Assembly: GCA_902594825.1 (NCBI GenBank)
Contig: CACJNO010000001.1
Coordinates: 20,413 to 84,412 of the forward strand
From: an uncultured Pelagibacteraceae bacterium
Lineage (GTDB): Bacteria; Pseudomonadota; Alphaproteobacteria; Pelagibacterales; Pelagibacteraceae
Direction: 5' to 3'
Length of the DNA stretch: 64,000 bases
Of the stretch, positions 16,776 to 25,070 are shown piece by piece; the stretch's first letter is position 1; every line of letters starts with the position of its first letter. A program made the translations under genes and the position numbers. The notes under the pieces were generated by a model that was given only the letters and a program-made list of their open reading frames with translations, did not search any database and was not told the origin of the DNA.

Positions 16776-16797
16776 TAATTAGACCTAATTAGTCTAA
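16776..16797. promoter_or_regulatory. overlapping direct and inverted repeats in the tauA-tpa region (site 2)
   Basis: TTAGAC-N7-GTCTAA (16779-16797) forms an inverted repeat, and TAATTAG occurs twice ten bases apart (16776 and 16786). A helical-turn spacing of ten is typical of a protein-binding site. It lies 40-60 bases ahead of the tpa ATG, so it could control tpa, and perhaps tauA in the other direction. Confidence 0.4.
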
Positions 16798-16836
16798 AGA
16801 AATCTTAACACTAACATTTTTTAAAAATTTAAAATT

Positions 16837-18183
16837 ATGAGCTCAGAAAAAAGAACTTCAGTTCCAAATTCCTTAAACGAACACTGGATGCCTTTTACGT
16901 CCAATAAAGATTTCAAAGAAAACCCAAGATTAATAGTTGAAGCTAAAGGCGTATATTTAAAAAACCATCAAGGACAAACTCAAATTGACGCGAGCTCTGG
17001 TTTGTTTTGTAATCCTCTTGGACATGGTAGACAAGAAATCATTGATGCGATAAGTAAACAGCTAAAAACTTTAGACTACTGCCAACCCTTCCAACAAGGC
17101 TTTGGAGGTTCATTCGAGTTAGCAACTAAAATTGCAAAACATACTCCTGGTAATTTGAATAGAATTTTTTACACCATTTGTGGCTCAACAGCAGTTGAAA
17201 CTGCTATAAAGATTTGTATTGCATATCATAGAGCAAGAGGTGATAGCCAAAGATTTAGATTTGTAGGACGTGAGCGAGGATATCACGGAATGAATATTGG
17301 TGCTACTTCAGTTGGTGGAATGGTGAATAACGTTAAAACTTTTGCAAGTGTTTTAATGCCAGGTGTAGTTCATATGAGACATACACATTTACCAGAACAT
17401 AAATTTGTAAGTGGTCAGCCTGAAACTGGAGTTGAGCTAGCGGATGATTTGGAGAGAATTTGTATAAATTTTGGTGCAGAAAATATTGCTGCTTGTATTG
17501 TTGAACCAGTCGCTGGTTCTACAGGGACACTAGTTCCTCCGAAAGGATATTTACAAAGATTGAGAGAAATTTGTGACAAACATGGAATACTTTTAATTTT
17601 TGATGAAGTAATTACCGGTTGGGGAAGAATGGGATCTCCATTTGGTTCACAAGAGTTTGGAGTAACTCCAGATATAATGACTATGGCAAAAGCTACAACA
17701 AACGGAATAAGTCCTTTAGGAGTTGTTGCTTGTAAAGAAGAAATTTATGATGCACTGATGGATAATGCACCGAAGGGCACTATTGAATTATTTCATGGTT
17801 ATACTTATTCAGGAATACCAATTTCTGTTGCAGCAGGTCTAGCTGTTCAAGATATATTTGAAAAAGATGATATATTTAATAGAGCAAAAGAATTAGCACC
17901 TTATTTCCAAAAGGGTTTATTTTCATTAAATGATATTGATGTAGTTGAAAATATAAGAGGCTATGGAATGATGGGTGGTATTGATATTAAAATGGATAAG
18001 AAACCAGGTGCGGCTGGATTTACTTGTTTCAAACATTGTTATGAGGCTGGTGTAAATTTTAAAGCGACTGGTGATTGTTTAATAATTGCACCAATGTTTA
18101 TTTGTGAAAAAAAACATATAGATGAAATTATTGAAAAACTTCGAACAGGAATAACTAATTACGCAAAAAGTAAAAAGAATTAA
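16837..18183 (+). CDS. tpa: taurine:pyruvate aminotransferase
   Basis: 448-residue class III PLP aminotransferase. Key parts: the N-terminal HWMPFTSNKDFKENPRLIVEAKGVYL typical of Tpa, CGSTAVETAIKI (phosphate loop), LLIFDEVITGWGRMGSPFGSQ and the PLP lysine in TMAKATTNG. It transfers the taurine amino group to pyruvate, giving sulfoacetaldehyde and alanine. The next gene, alanine dehydrogenase, regenerates pyruvate. Divergent from tauABC; xsc elsewhere in the window uses the product. An omega-amino-acid:pyruvate transaminase is the alternative, but the context makes Tpa strongly preferred. No upstream ribosome site is obvious. Confidence 0.9.
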   Translation: MSSEKRTSVPNSLNEHWMPFTSNKDFKENPRLIVEAKGVYLKNHQGQTQIDASSGLFCNPLGHGRQEIIDAISKQLKTLDYCQPFQQGFGGSFELATKIAKHTPGNLNRIFYTICGSTAVETAIKICIAYHRARGDSQRFRFVGRERGYHGMNIGATSVGGMVNNVKTFASVLMPGVVHMRHTHLPEHKFVSGQPETGVELADDLERICINFGAENIAACIVEPVAGSTGTLVPPKGYLQRLREICDKHGILLIFDEVITGWGRMGSPFGSQEFGVTPDIMTMAKATTNGISPLGVVACKEEIYDALMDNAPKGTIELFHGYTYSGIPISVAAGLAVQDIFEKDDIFNRAKELAPYFQKGLFSLNDIDVVENIRGYGMMGGIDIKMDKKPGAAGFTCFKHCYEAGVNFKATGDCLIIAPMFICEKKHIDEIIEKLRTGITNYAKSKKN

Positions 18184-18192
18184 GTTTCAATA

Positions 18193-19311
18193 ATGATAAT
18201 CGGCGTACCTAAGGAAATTAAACCTCAAGAGAATAGAATTGGCTTAACACCAGATAGTGTAAAAACTCTTGTGTCAGAGGGCCACAAAGTTTTAATAGAA
18301 AATAATGGTGGTTTTGAAGCAGGTTTTGATAATGAACAATATACAAATGTAGGAGCAAAAATTGTTAATAAAGCTTCTGATATTTTCAATGACGCAGAAA
18401 TAATTGTTAAAGTAAAAGAACCTCAAAAAGTTGAAGTAGATATGATTAAAGAAAATCAAATCATATATACCTATCTTCACTTAGCTGCTGCAAAAGAATT
18501 AACTGAAGGATTAATCAAATCAAAAAGTATAAATATTGCATATGAAACTGTTACAGATGATAATGGTAGACTTCCATTACTTGCACCAATGAGTGCAGTT
18601 GCAGGTCGTATGTCTGTTCAAGCTGGAGCACATTGTTTAGAAAAAAATCAAAAAGGTAGAGGGGTATTGTTAGGTGGAGCACCTGGAGGTGAACCAGCTA
18701 ATGTTCTAATTCTTGGTGGCGGAGTAGTTGGAGAAAATGCTGCAATAATAGCCACTGGTATGAGAGCCAAAGTTCATGTTGTAGATAAATCTGAAACAAG
18801 GTTAAAACAATTAGTTGAAATGTTTGGGGATAAAATTATTCCAGAACAAAGTGATAAAATAGATTTAAATAAGTTAATTGCTAAAGCAGATTTAGTTGTT
18901 GGTGGAGTTTTAATTCCAGGAGCTGAAGCGCCAAAATTAGTAACTAAAGATATGCTTAAATTAATGAAAAGAGGTTCGGTAATAGTCGATGTTGCAATCG
19001 ATCAAGGAGGATGTGTTGAAACAAGTAAACCAACAACTCATGGAGATCCAACTTACATAGTTGATGATATTGTTCATTATTGTGTTGCAAATATGCCTGG
19101 AGGAGTTCCTAGAACTTCTACTTTTGCATTAAATCAAGCAACACTTCCTTATTTAGTTAAACTTGCAAATAAAGGTTATCAAAAAGCTTTAGGTGAAGAT
19201 AAAAACTTTTTAGCTGGATTAAATGTTCACAAAGGGCATGTGACTTATAAAGCTGTTGCAGATGTTTTTGGACATGAATATGTTAACCCAGGAGATGCAA
19301 TCAAAAATTAA
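18193..19311 (+). CDS. ald: alanine dehydrogenase
   Basis: 372 residues, normal for Ald. MIIGVPKEIKPQENRIGLTPDSV is the conserved start with the substrate Arg, YLHLAAAKELTE carries the catalytic His, and LGGGVVGENAAIIATGM is the NAD-binding glycine loop, followed by the acidic VVDKSE. It oxidises alanine made by Tpa back to pyruvate, releasing ammonium and NADH, so it closes the amino-group cycle of taurine degradation. It starts 9 bases after tpa and ends 4 bases before the flavoenzyme gene. Confidence 0.95.
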   Translation: MIIGVPKEIKPQENRIGLTPDSVKTLVSEGHKVLIENNGGFEAGFDNEQYTNVGAKIVNKASDIFNDAEIIVKVKEPQKVEVDMIKENQIIYTYLHLAAAKELTEGLIKSKSINIAYETVTDDNGRLPLLAPMSAVAGRMSVQAGAHCLEKNQKGRGVLLGGAPGGEPANVLILGGGVVGENAAIIATGMRAKVHVVDKSETRLKQLVEMFGDKIIPEQSDKIDLNKLIAKADLVVGGVLIPGAEAPKLVTKDMLKLMKRGSVIVDVAIDQGGCVETSKPTTHGDPTYIVDDIVHYCVANMPGGVPRTSTFALNQATLPYLVKLANKGYQKALGEDKNFLAGLNVHKGHVTYKAVADVFGHEYVNPGDAIKN

Positions 19312-19315
19312 TTAA

Positions 19316-21760
19316 ATGGAAAAGAAACTTCCAAATAGCACTAAAGTTGTTGTTATAGGAGGTGGGGTAGTAGGTTGCTCAGTTGCTTATCATTTAGCTA
19401 AATTTGGTTGGAAAGATACAATTCTTTTAGAAAGAGATCAGTTAACATCAGGAACAACTTGGCATGCGGCTGGACTTGTTAGTCAATTAGGTCCAACTGC
19501 ATCAATAACCAAAATTAGAAAATATACATTAGATTTATATAAGAAGCTTGAAAAAGAAGTTGACCACTCTGCAGGCTTAAGATTGAACGGTGCTCTTTCA
19601 ATTGCACAAAATAAAGGAAGGTGGCAGGAGCTTCAAAGACAAGCAACTACTGCACAACTATATGATGTTGATGTAAGAATTTTAGATAAAGATCAAATAA
19701 AAAAAGAGTATCCAATAATTAATACTGATGAAGTAATTGGTGGAATTTTAATGCCAGGTGATGGAGCAGCCGATCCATCAGGTGTAACACATATGCTTGC
19801 AAAGGGAGCAAGAATGGAGGGCGCACAAATTTTTGAAAAATCACCAGTAGATGAAATTTTAACAAAAGATGGAAAAATTTCTGGTGTAAAAGTTAACGGA
19901 CAAATAATTAATTGTGAATATATTGTTTTAGCTTCAGGAATGTGGTCTAGACAAATTGCAGAAAAGGTTGGAGTTAGTGTTCCACTTTATCCTGCAGAAC
20001 ATTTTTATATAATTACTGAGCCAATTGAAAATTTATCTAAAACTTTACCAGTAATAAGAGATTTTGATAATAGTACTTACATTAAAGAAGATGCTGGCAA
20101 AATATTAGTAGGTATTTTCGAAGGAAAATCTATCCCAGCTTTTGATAAAACGAACATCGTACCAGATGATTTTTCTTTTGGAGAATTCCCTGAAAACTTT
20201 GAACATTTCGAGCCATATTTAACATCTGCAATTAAAAGGTTCCCAGTTTTAGAAAAAGCAGGAATACGAAAATTTTTTGCTGGACCTGAGTCTTTTACTC
20301 CAGATACAAACACTTTGCTAGGCGAAGTACCAGAGATTAAGAATTTTTTTGTGTGTTGTGGTTTAAATAGTATTGGAATTGGAAGTGGTGGTGGTGTGGG
20401 AAAAGTTACAGCTGAATGGTTAATGACAGGACATATCAATCAAGACATTTTTAGTTATGACATTAAAAGATTTCAAAAATTTCATTCAGAGTTAGGTTTT
20501 ATTAAAAAAAGAATTACAGAAACTTTAGGTGATCTTTATGGAATGCACTGGCCTTTTAAACAACATAAAACTTCACGAAATATAAAAACACTTCCTTATC
20601 ATGATAATTTAAGAAGTTTTGGTGCGTGTTTTGGTGTCTCTGCTGGTTATGAAAGACCAATGTGGTTTGCATTGGATGGTGAAAAATCGGAGTACAAATA
20701 CAGTTATAATTATCAAAATTGGTATCCTTCAGCAGAATATGAGACCAGTAATACTATAAAAAATGTAGGTTTATTTGACTTAACGCCCTTTTCTAAATTT
20801 GAGATAAAATCTGATAAAGCCCATCAAGAATTACAAAGGATTTGCACAGCAAATATAAAAAATGAAATTGGTAAATGTACATATACACATATGCTAAATA
20901 GTGACGGTGGTATTGAAACTGATTTAACAGTTGTTTGTATTGATAAAGATCACTTTAGAATTATTAGTTCAGCAGCAACAAGAGAAAGGGATAAATTTCA
21001 TATAAAAAAACATCTTTCTGAAGGATTAGAGATAAACGATGTAACTGATGATTATTGTGTATTTGGGTTATTTGGACCGAAAAGTAGAGATTTAATTAAT
21101 ACAATTTCGAAAGATAATTTTGATAACGATAATTTTAAATTTGGTACAGCAAAATTTATCACTATAGAAAGTGTAAAAATTTGGGCTCAAAGATTATCTT
21201 ACGTTGGTGAATTAGGATATGAATTGTATGTAAATAAAAATGAAGCTAAAAAAATATATGAATTATTAATTGAAAAAGGTAAAGATTTTAATCTTTCGAA
21301 TTGTGGGATGCATGCAATGGATATTATGAGAATGGAGAGTGGTTTTTTACATTGGGGCCATGATATATCACCTGAAGAAAACCAATTTCAAGCAGGTTTA
21401 ACATTTACAATAAGTAATAAAAAAAATGTAGATTTTATCGGTAAAAAAGCTCTAGAAAAAATTAAAAAAGAAAAGATTAAAAGTAGATTTGTAATGTTTA
21501 CTTTGAAAGAAAGTAAACCAGGTGAGCCATTATTACTTCATGATGAACCTATTTATTTAGAAAATAAAATTATTGGAAGATCAACTTCAGGAAATTATTC
21601 ATTTAATTTCAAAAAAAATTTAACTTTTGGATATATTGATAACGATTTTTCTAATGAGGAACTAAAAAACATGAACTTATTTATTGAAGTAGAAAAAAAA
21701 AAATATCCTATTTCTATTCAAACAGAGGCCCTAAAACAATCAGATTTTAAAAATTTATAA
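19316..21760 (+). CDS. DMGDH/sarcosine-dehydrogenase-like flavoenzyme with GcvT-type folate domain
   Basis: 814 residues. The N-terminal ~400 are a DAO-type FAD domain: VVVIGGGVVGCSVAYHLAKFG, acidic LLERDQ, and TSGTTWHAAGLVS, where the His matches the covalent flavin His of mammalian DMGDH. The C-terminal ~400 are GcvT-like (VGLFDLTPFSKFEI, YTHMLNSDGGIETDLTVV, WAQRLSYVGELGYELYV, MRMESGFLHWGHDISPEENQFQAGL). Such enzymes oxidatively demethylate N-methyl amines and pass the carbon to tetrahydrofolate. In the tpa-ald operon a natural guess is N-methyltaurine or a similar compound; dimethylglycine or sarcosine remain possible. Ends directly against the convergent transporter gene. Confidence 0.85.
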   Translation: MEKKLPNSTKVVVIGGGVVGCSVAYHLAKFGWKDTILLERDQLTSGTTWHAAGLVSQLGPTASITKIRKYTLDLYKKLEKEVDHSAGLRLNGALSIAQNKGRWQELQRQATTAQLYDVDVRILDKDQIKKEYPIINTDEVIGGILMPGDGAADPSGVTHMLAKGARMEGAQIFEKSPVDEILTKDGKISGVKVNGQIINCEYIVLASGMWSRQIAEKVGVSVPLYPAEHFYIITEPIENLSKTLPVIRDFDNSTYIKEDAGKILVGIFEGKSIPAFDKTNIVPDDFSFGEFPENFEHFEPYLTSAIKRFPVLEKAGIRKFFAGPESFTPDTNTLLGEVPEIKNFFVCCGLNSIGIGSGGGVGKVTAEWLMTGHINQDIFSYDIKRFQKFHSELGFIKKRITETLGDLYGMHWPFKQHKTSRNIKTLPYHDNLRSFGACFGVSAGYERPMWFALDGEKSEYKYSYNYQNWYPSAEYETSNTIKNVGLFDLTPFSKFEIKSDKAHQELQRICTANIKNEIGKCTYTHMLNSDGGIETDLTVVCIDKDHFRIISSAATRERDKFHIKKHLSEGLEINDVTDDYCVFGLFGPKSRDLINTISKDNFDNDNFKFGTAKFITIESVKIWAQRLSYVGELGYELYVNKNEAKKIYELLIEKGKDFNLSNCGMHAMDIMRMESGFLHWGHDISPEENQFQAGLTFTISNKKNVDFIGKKALEKIKKEKIKSRFVMFTLKESKPGEPLLLHDEPIYLENKIIGRSTSGNYSFNFKKNLTFGYIDNDFSNEELKNMNLFIEVEKKKYPISIQTEALKQSDFKNL

Positions 21761-22612
21761 TTAAGTTTTCTTTCTCAAAAACAAAACAAATATAACTGAA
21801 GTTGCCATCATGATTAGAGCATATGCTGCAGTCGGCACCATATACATCATGTTTTGACCGAATAATTGTGTTCCAACAAAAACAGCTAAAGTTCCATTTT
21901 GTAAGCCACATTCTAAAGAGATACATCTCTGTTGAGCCACCCCAGATGCAAAAAATTTAGCTATGTAATAACCTATTACCATCATAGAAATATTTAAAGC
22001 AAAAGATATTGTTCCAGCAGTATTTAAGAACATTATAATGCTATCCCACTCCTCAATATAGATAGCAATAAATATAATTGAAAATAATCCAATAGATAAT
22101 TTTTGAATATATTTCATATTATTTTCTATAAAGTTATTAAATATTTTTCTAATAATCATTCCAATAATGACAGGAACAGTAACAACAAAGAACATTTTTA
22201 ATGATATTCCAAGCATAGAAACTTCTTTTTCAACATAAGTGATATCAAATAAATCAATAGATAGAAAAACTATATAGGGAACAGAAACAATACTAATTAA
22301 ACTTGTAAAGGCAGTCAGAGATATAGATAGTGCAACGTCACCATCTGCAAACTTAGTCAGTACATTTGAAGTAACACCACCAGGTGCTGCTGCTATTAAC
22401 ATAACTCCTAAAGCTAGTTCGATTGGAGTTTTTAGAATAATAATTAATGAGTATCCAATGATTGGAAGAACAACTAATTGACAAATCAAACCAACAAAAA
22501 ATTCTTTTGGATGAAGAAATACTCTTGTAAAATCTTTTACTGTTAAAGATGCACCTAAAGCTAACATTATCAATGCTAGTGCAAATGGTGCTATTGTAGT
22601 AACTATACTCAT
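21761..22612 (-). CDS. bile acid:sodium symporter (BASS) family transporter
   Basis: 283 residues, about nine membrane helices. Family hallmarks are the GVMLIAAAPGGVTSNVLTKFADGDVALSISLTAFTSL segment (crossing helix with the Na+-binding polar residues) and ECGLQNGTLAVFVGTQLF, matching the conserved ECG.QN motif. It likely imports an organic anion with sodium. Location beside the sulfonate operon suggests a sulfonate or carboxylate substrate, but that is inference. GAGGGGTC before the ATG is a strong ribosome site. Downstream of, and possibly controlled by, the regulator at 22669. Confidence 0.85.
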   Translation of the reverse strand: MSIVTTIAPFALALIMLALGASLTVKDFTRVFLHPKEFFVGLICQLVVLPIIGYSLIIILKTPIELALGVMLIAAAPGGVTSNVLTKFADGDVALSISLTAFTSLISIVSVPYIVFLSIDLFDITYVEKEVSMLGISLKMFFVVTVPVIIGMIIRKIFNNFIENNMKYIQKLSIGLFSIIFIAIYIEEWDSIIMFLNTAGTISFALNISMMVIGYYIAKFFASGVAQQRCISLECGLQNGTLAVFVGTQLFGQNMMYMVPTAAYALIMMATSVIFVLFLRKKT

Positions 22613-22668
22613 GACCCCTCTAAGTATTTAAATGTTATGCAACGTTATACTATTGCATATTTTAAATT

Positions 22669-23646
22669 TCAAGAAATTACAAGTAGATTTAGAACCTTAC
22701 GAATAAATTTAGCTTTATATTTAAAAGCTTCAACTTGATAAGGTAAGATTTTTTTAAAATTCATTGTGCTTAACACATATTGTTTTTTTTCATTCATCTT
22801 AAGTAAATCATTTTTTAATAAATATTTACATTTTCTAATTATTGTTGCTCTAGGAATTTGTGTCATATCAGAAATTGACATAGCACTAATCCCAGTATTT
22901 GAGCCTAAATTTTTTAAAAGAATATCAGAAGTAGTAAAGTGATCTAATGGAGGTTCATCATCGGAAGTATCTAAATGTTTTTGAACATTAAGAACTTGAT
23001 TCATAGCAACTGTTCCCCAAATGTGAAAACAAGTTAAGTCTTCCATAAATTTATGATAACCAATAATTAATGGTATTTGCATTCGATAAAACCATCTCCA
23101 GCATAATGTAAATCTTTTTCTAATTATGTTTTCAACGATTTTTGGATCAAGTTTTTTTGAATAAATTTTATCTTTGTTTAAAGCTTGTGAAACTAAATAA
23201 ATATATTTTGATGAAAATTTTATTTGATTTTCAGGTTTAACAAATGGAAATGCTTTTCGATCTATTATAATTTTTTTTTTACTACGAGAAATTACTCCTT
23301 CTTTCTCAAGTTCTAAAACTTTTCTTCTTACAGTTTCTTTAGGTAAATCTAGTTTTTCGCAGAGTTCTGTAATGCTAAATCTTTCAATTTGTTGATATGA
23401 TTTTGAATAATATTCATCATAAGAATATTGAATTTGCATTTGATCATAAAATTGTAGAGTCTTTTCAACTAATGAAATTATTATCATATATTTATAATGA
23501 TCTTTAAATGACGCGTAAACATTGTTCATCCAGTTCCATTGGTGGAATATCCATTCTTTACTTAGATCAGAATAATTACTCATAATGGACTCATAGACTT
23601 GCTCATCTGTAAGTGTTTTTGTAAAATCTATTTCTTGTAAATTCAT
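22669..23646 (-). CDS. putative transcriptional regulator with two winged-helix segments
   Basis: 325 residues, not assigned to a named family. An HTH is visible at about 90-135 (FSITELCEKLDLPKETVRRKVLELEKEGVISRSKKKIIID), and a second at about 255-300 (AMSISDMTQIPRATIIRKCKYLLKNDLLKMNEKKQYVLS). Between them is a helical, aromatic-rich region (RFTLCWRWFYRMQIPLIIGYH). Both HTHs have the wing-like basic strand of MarR/Lrp-type folds. Placed between the BASS transporter and the miniproteins, it may regulate either or the sulfonate genes. No ligand domain was recognised. Confidence 0.7.
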   Translation of the reverse strand: MNLQEIDFTKTLTDEQVYESIMSNYSDLSKEWIFHQWNWMNNVYASFKDHYKYMIIISLVEKTLQFYDQMQIQYSYDEYYSKSYQQIERFSITELCEKLDLPKETVRRKVLELEKEGVISRSKKKIIIDRKAFPFVKPENQIKFSSKYIYLVSQALNKDKIYSKKLDPKIVENIIRKRFTLCWRWFYRMQIPLIIGYHKFMEDLTCFHIWGTVAMNQVLNVQKHLDTSDDEPPLDHFTTSDILLKNLGSNTGISAMSISDMTQIPRATIIRKCKYLLKNDLLKMNEKKQYVLSTMNFKKILPYQVEAFKYKAKFIRKVLNLLVIS

Positions 23647-23758
23647 ATTTTAAATATCAGTAGTAGAAACCCAAATTGGACAGTTGTCAATTCAATAGTG
23701 ACCCAGTTTGAACTTTGGTATAATTGAGCATATCTATTTTTCGTGATTAAATTTGTTC

Positions 23759-23992
23759 ATGGAAAATAAAGGCTTTACGGATAACAAGACAAACATCGAG
23801 ACCCCGAGTGATGGAGTTATTGTTGCTGAAAAGCCTTTAAAAAATGGTCGAATTACTTCCAACAGAGTAGACATTAATGTTCTGAAATCAAAGCTACAAG
23901 AAACAGAGAGTAAAGAGTTTAAGAAGAATATTTACATACTTTCATCTTTAGTTTTAGGATTGGGTATATTGGGAATTTACCTATCACTATAA
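23759..23992 (+). CDS. small tail-anchored membrane protein, paralogue A
   Basis: 77 residues from the ATG at 23759 (a TTG two codons earlier is less likely). A polar N-terminal part is followed by INVLKSKLQETESKEFKKN and a single C-terminal membrane helix IYILSSLVLGLGILGIYLSL. The next gene encodes a second protein of the same design with an alignable INVL... segment, so the two look like diverged tandem duplicates. TATAAT lies at 23719-23724. No known family recognised. Confidence 0.6.
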   Translation: MENKGFTDNKTNIETPSDGVIVAEKPLKNGRITSNRVDINVLKSKLQETESKEFKKNIYILSSLVLGLGILGIYLSL

Positions 23993-24033
23993 TGAAATTT
24001 GCAAATTTAAGAATTTCGTGGTTTAATTGAATT

Positions 24034-24240
24034 ATGAAAAATCTTAATGTTACAATAAAAGATAAAATTCTTTCAAGATATTCAGAAAAAGATTTAGAAA
24101 ATACGCAGCCTTCAACTAGCAACATAAACGTTTTATTAAATAGAATAAAAGTTAATAAGAAAAATGAAACTAGAAAAAAATTATATTTTTCTGCTGCGGC
24201 CTCTACTGGTTTAATTTTATTTGGTTTTATCCTTTTTTAA
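24034..24240 (+). CDS. small tail-anchored membrane protein, paralogue B
   Basis: 68 residues: polar N-terminus (NVTIKDKILSRYSEKDLENTQPSTS), then INVLLNRIKVNKKNETRKK and a C-terminal helix LYFSAAASTGLILFGFILF. The INVL plus basic stretch plus terminal helix matches paralogue A. The gene ends with a 4-base overlap of the convergent SDR gene. Both probably sit in the inner membrane with the N-terminus in the cytoplasm (basic residues before the helix). Function unknown. Confidence 0.6.
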   Translation: MKNLNVTIKDKILSRYSEKDLENTQPSTSNINVLLNRIKVNKKNETRKKLYFSAAASTGLILFGFILF

Positions 24241-24974
24241 AAAGAAGTATTTTTAAAAATTCTCTCAGGAATACATTTAATCATAAGCATAATAAATCTC
24301 CATACTTTCATTGTATAAATTACATTCTTTTTTTTCTTAATAGCAAAATAGATATCTTTGGCTACATCGTTAGAGGACGAGGTAAAAAATTTTGGCAATT
24401 TTAAACCTGAAGTCATTTTAGTGTAAACAGTTCCGGGTATAACAGTTAAAACATGAACATTTTTTTTGGCTAATCTATTTCTTAAACCTGATAAAAAAGT
24501 AGTAAAACCTGCCTTAGCAGAACCATATATATAATTTGATGATCTACCTCTTTCTCCTGCAACTGAACTTATTCCAACAATAGTTCCACTACCACGATTT
24601 TCAAAAATATTAGAGAATTCAGAAATTATATTGACCGGTCCCTCGAAATTTGTCCTTAAAACTTTTGTTCTCAAATCATCTTTTTTTTCACATTCATTTT
24701 GGTCTCCCATTAAACCAATAGCACATATAACTATTGAGGGAATTTCTTTTAAATTTTGAATAAAAGCTTTATGTGTATCTAATTTTAAAACATCAAATTC
24801 ATAAAAATTAACATCAACATTAAATTGAAGTTTTAAATCACTAATTTCATCCCCGAAATTTGAAGATCTTCTAGAAGCAAGTAATAAATTGTGTCCATTT
24901 GCTGCAAATTTGTTTGCTATTGATTTAGCAATATCACTCTGGGCGCCTAAAATCAGTACTGTTCCTTGTGTCAT
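24237..24974 (-). CDS. SDR oxidoreductase resembling DprE2 (decaprenylphosphoryl-2-keto-ribose reductase)
   Basis: 245 residues. N-terminal nucleotide loop VLILGAQSDIAKSIANKFA, ISSVAGERGRSSNYIYGSAKAG with the catalytic Ser, Tyr and Lys, and VIPGTVYTKMT after it. The LGAQSDIA start and the C-terminal hydrophobic KVWRFIMLMIKCIPERIF are like DprE2, which finishes conversion of polyprenyl-phospho-ribose to polyprenyl-phospho-arabinose. A UbiA-type protein at 26528 resembles the enzyme that makes the substrate's precursor. A generic SDR role is the cautious alternative. It faces the miniprotein gene and is divergent from the radical SAM gene. Confidence 0.72.
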   Translation of the reverse strand: MTQGTVLILGAQSDIAKSIANKFAANGHNLLLASRRSSNFGDEISDLKLQFNVDVNFYEFDVLKLDTHKAFIQNLKEIPSIVICAIGLMGDQNECEKKDDLRTKVLRTNFEGPVNIISEFSNIFENRGSGTIVGISSVAGERGRSSNYIYGSAKAGFTTFLSGLRNRLAKKNVHVLTVIPGTVYTKMTSGLKLPKFFTSSSNDVAKDIYFAIKKKKNVIYTMKVWRFIMLMIKCIPERIFKNTSF

Positions 24975-25070
24975 TAGCAGTCAATTAGTTTAATTAAATG
25001 TAATATATGTTGATTTGATAGTGAATTCATCTAACAATATTTGTGATCTTATTGTAATATTTAACACATT

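Noticed and set aside
20077..20439. 120-codon minus-strand ORF inside the DMGDH-like gene
   Set aside because: Shadow of a long conserved gene, with no independent start signal or recognisable domain.
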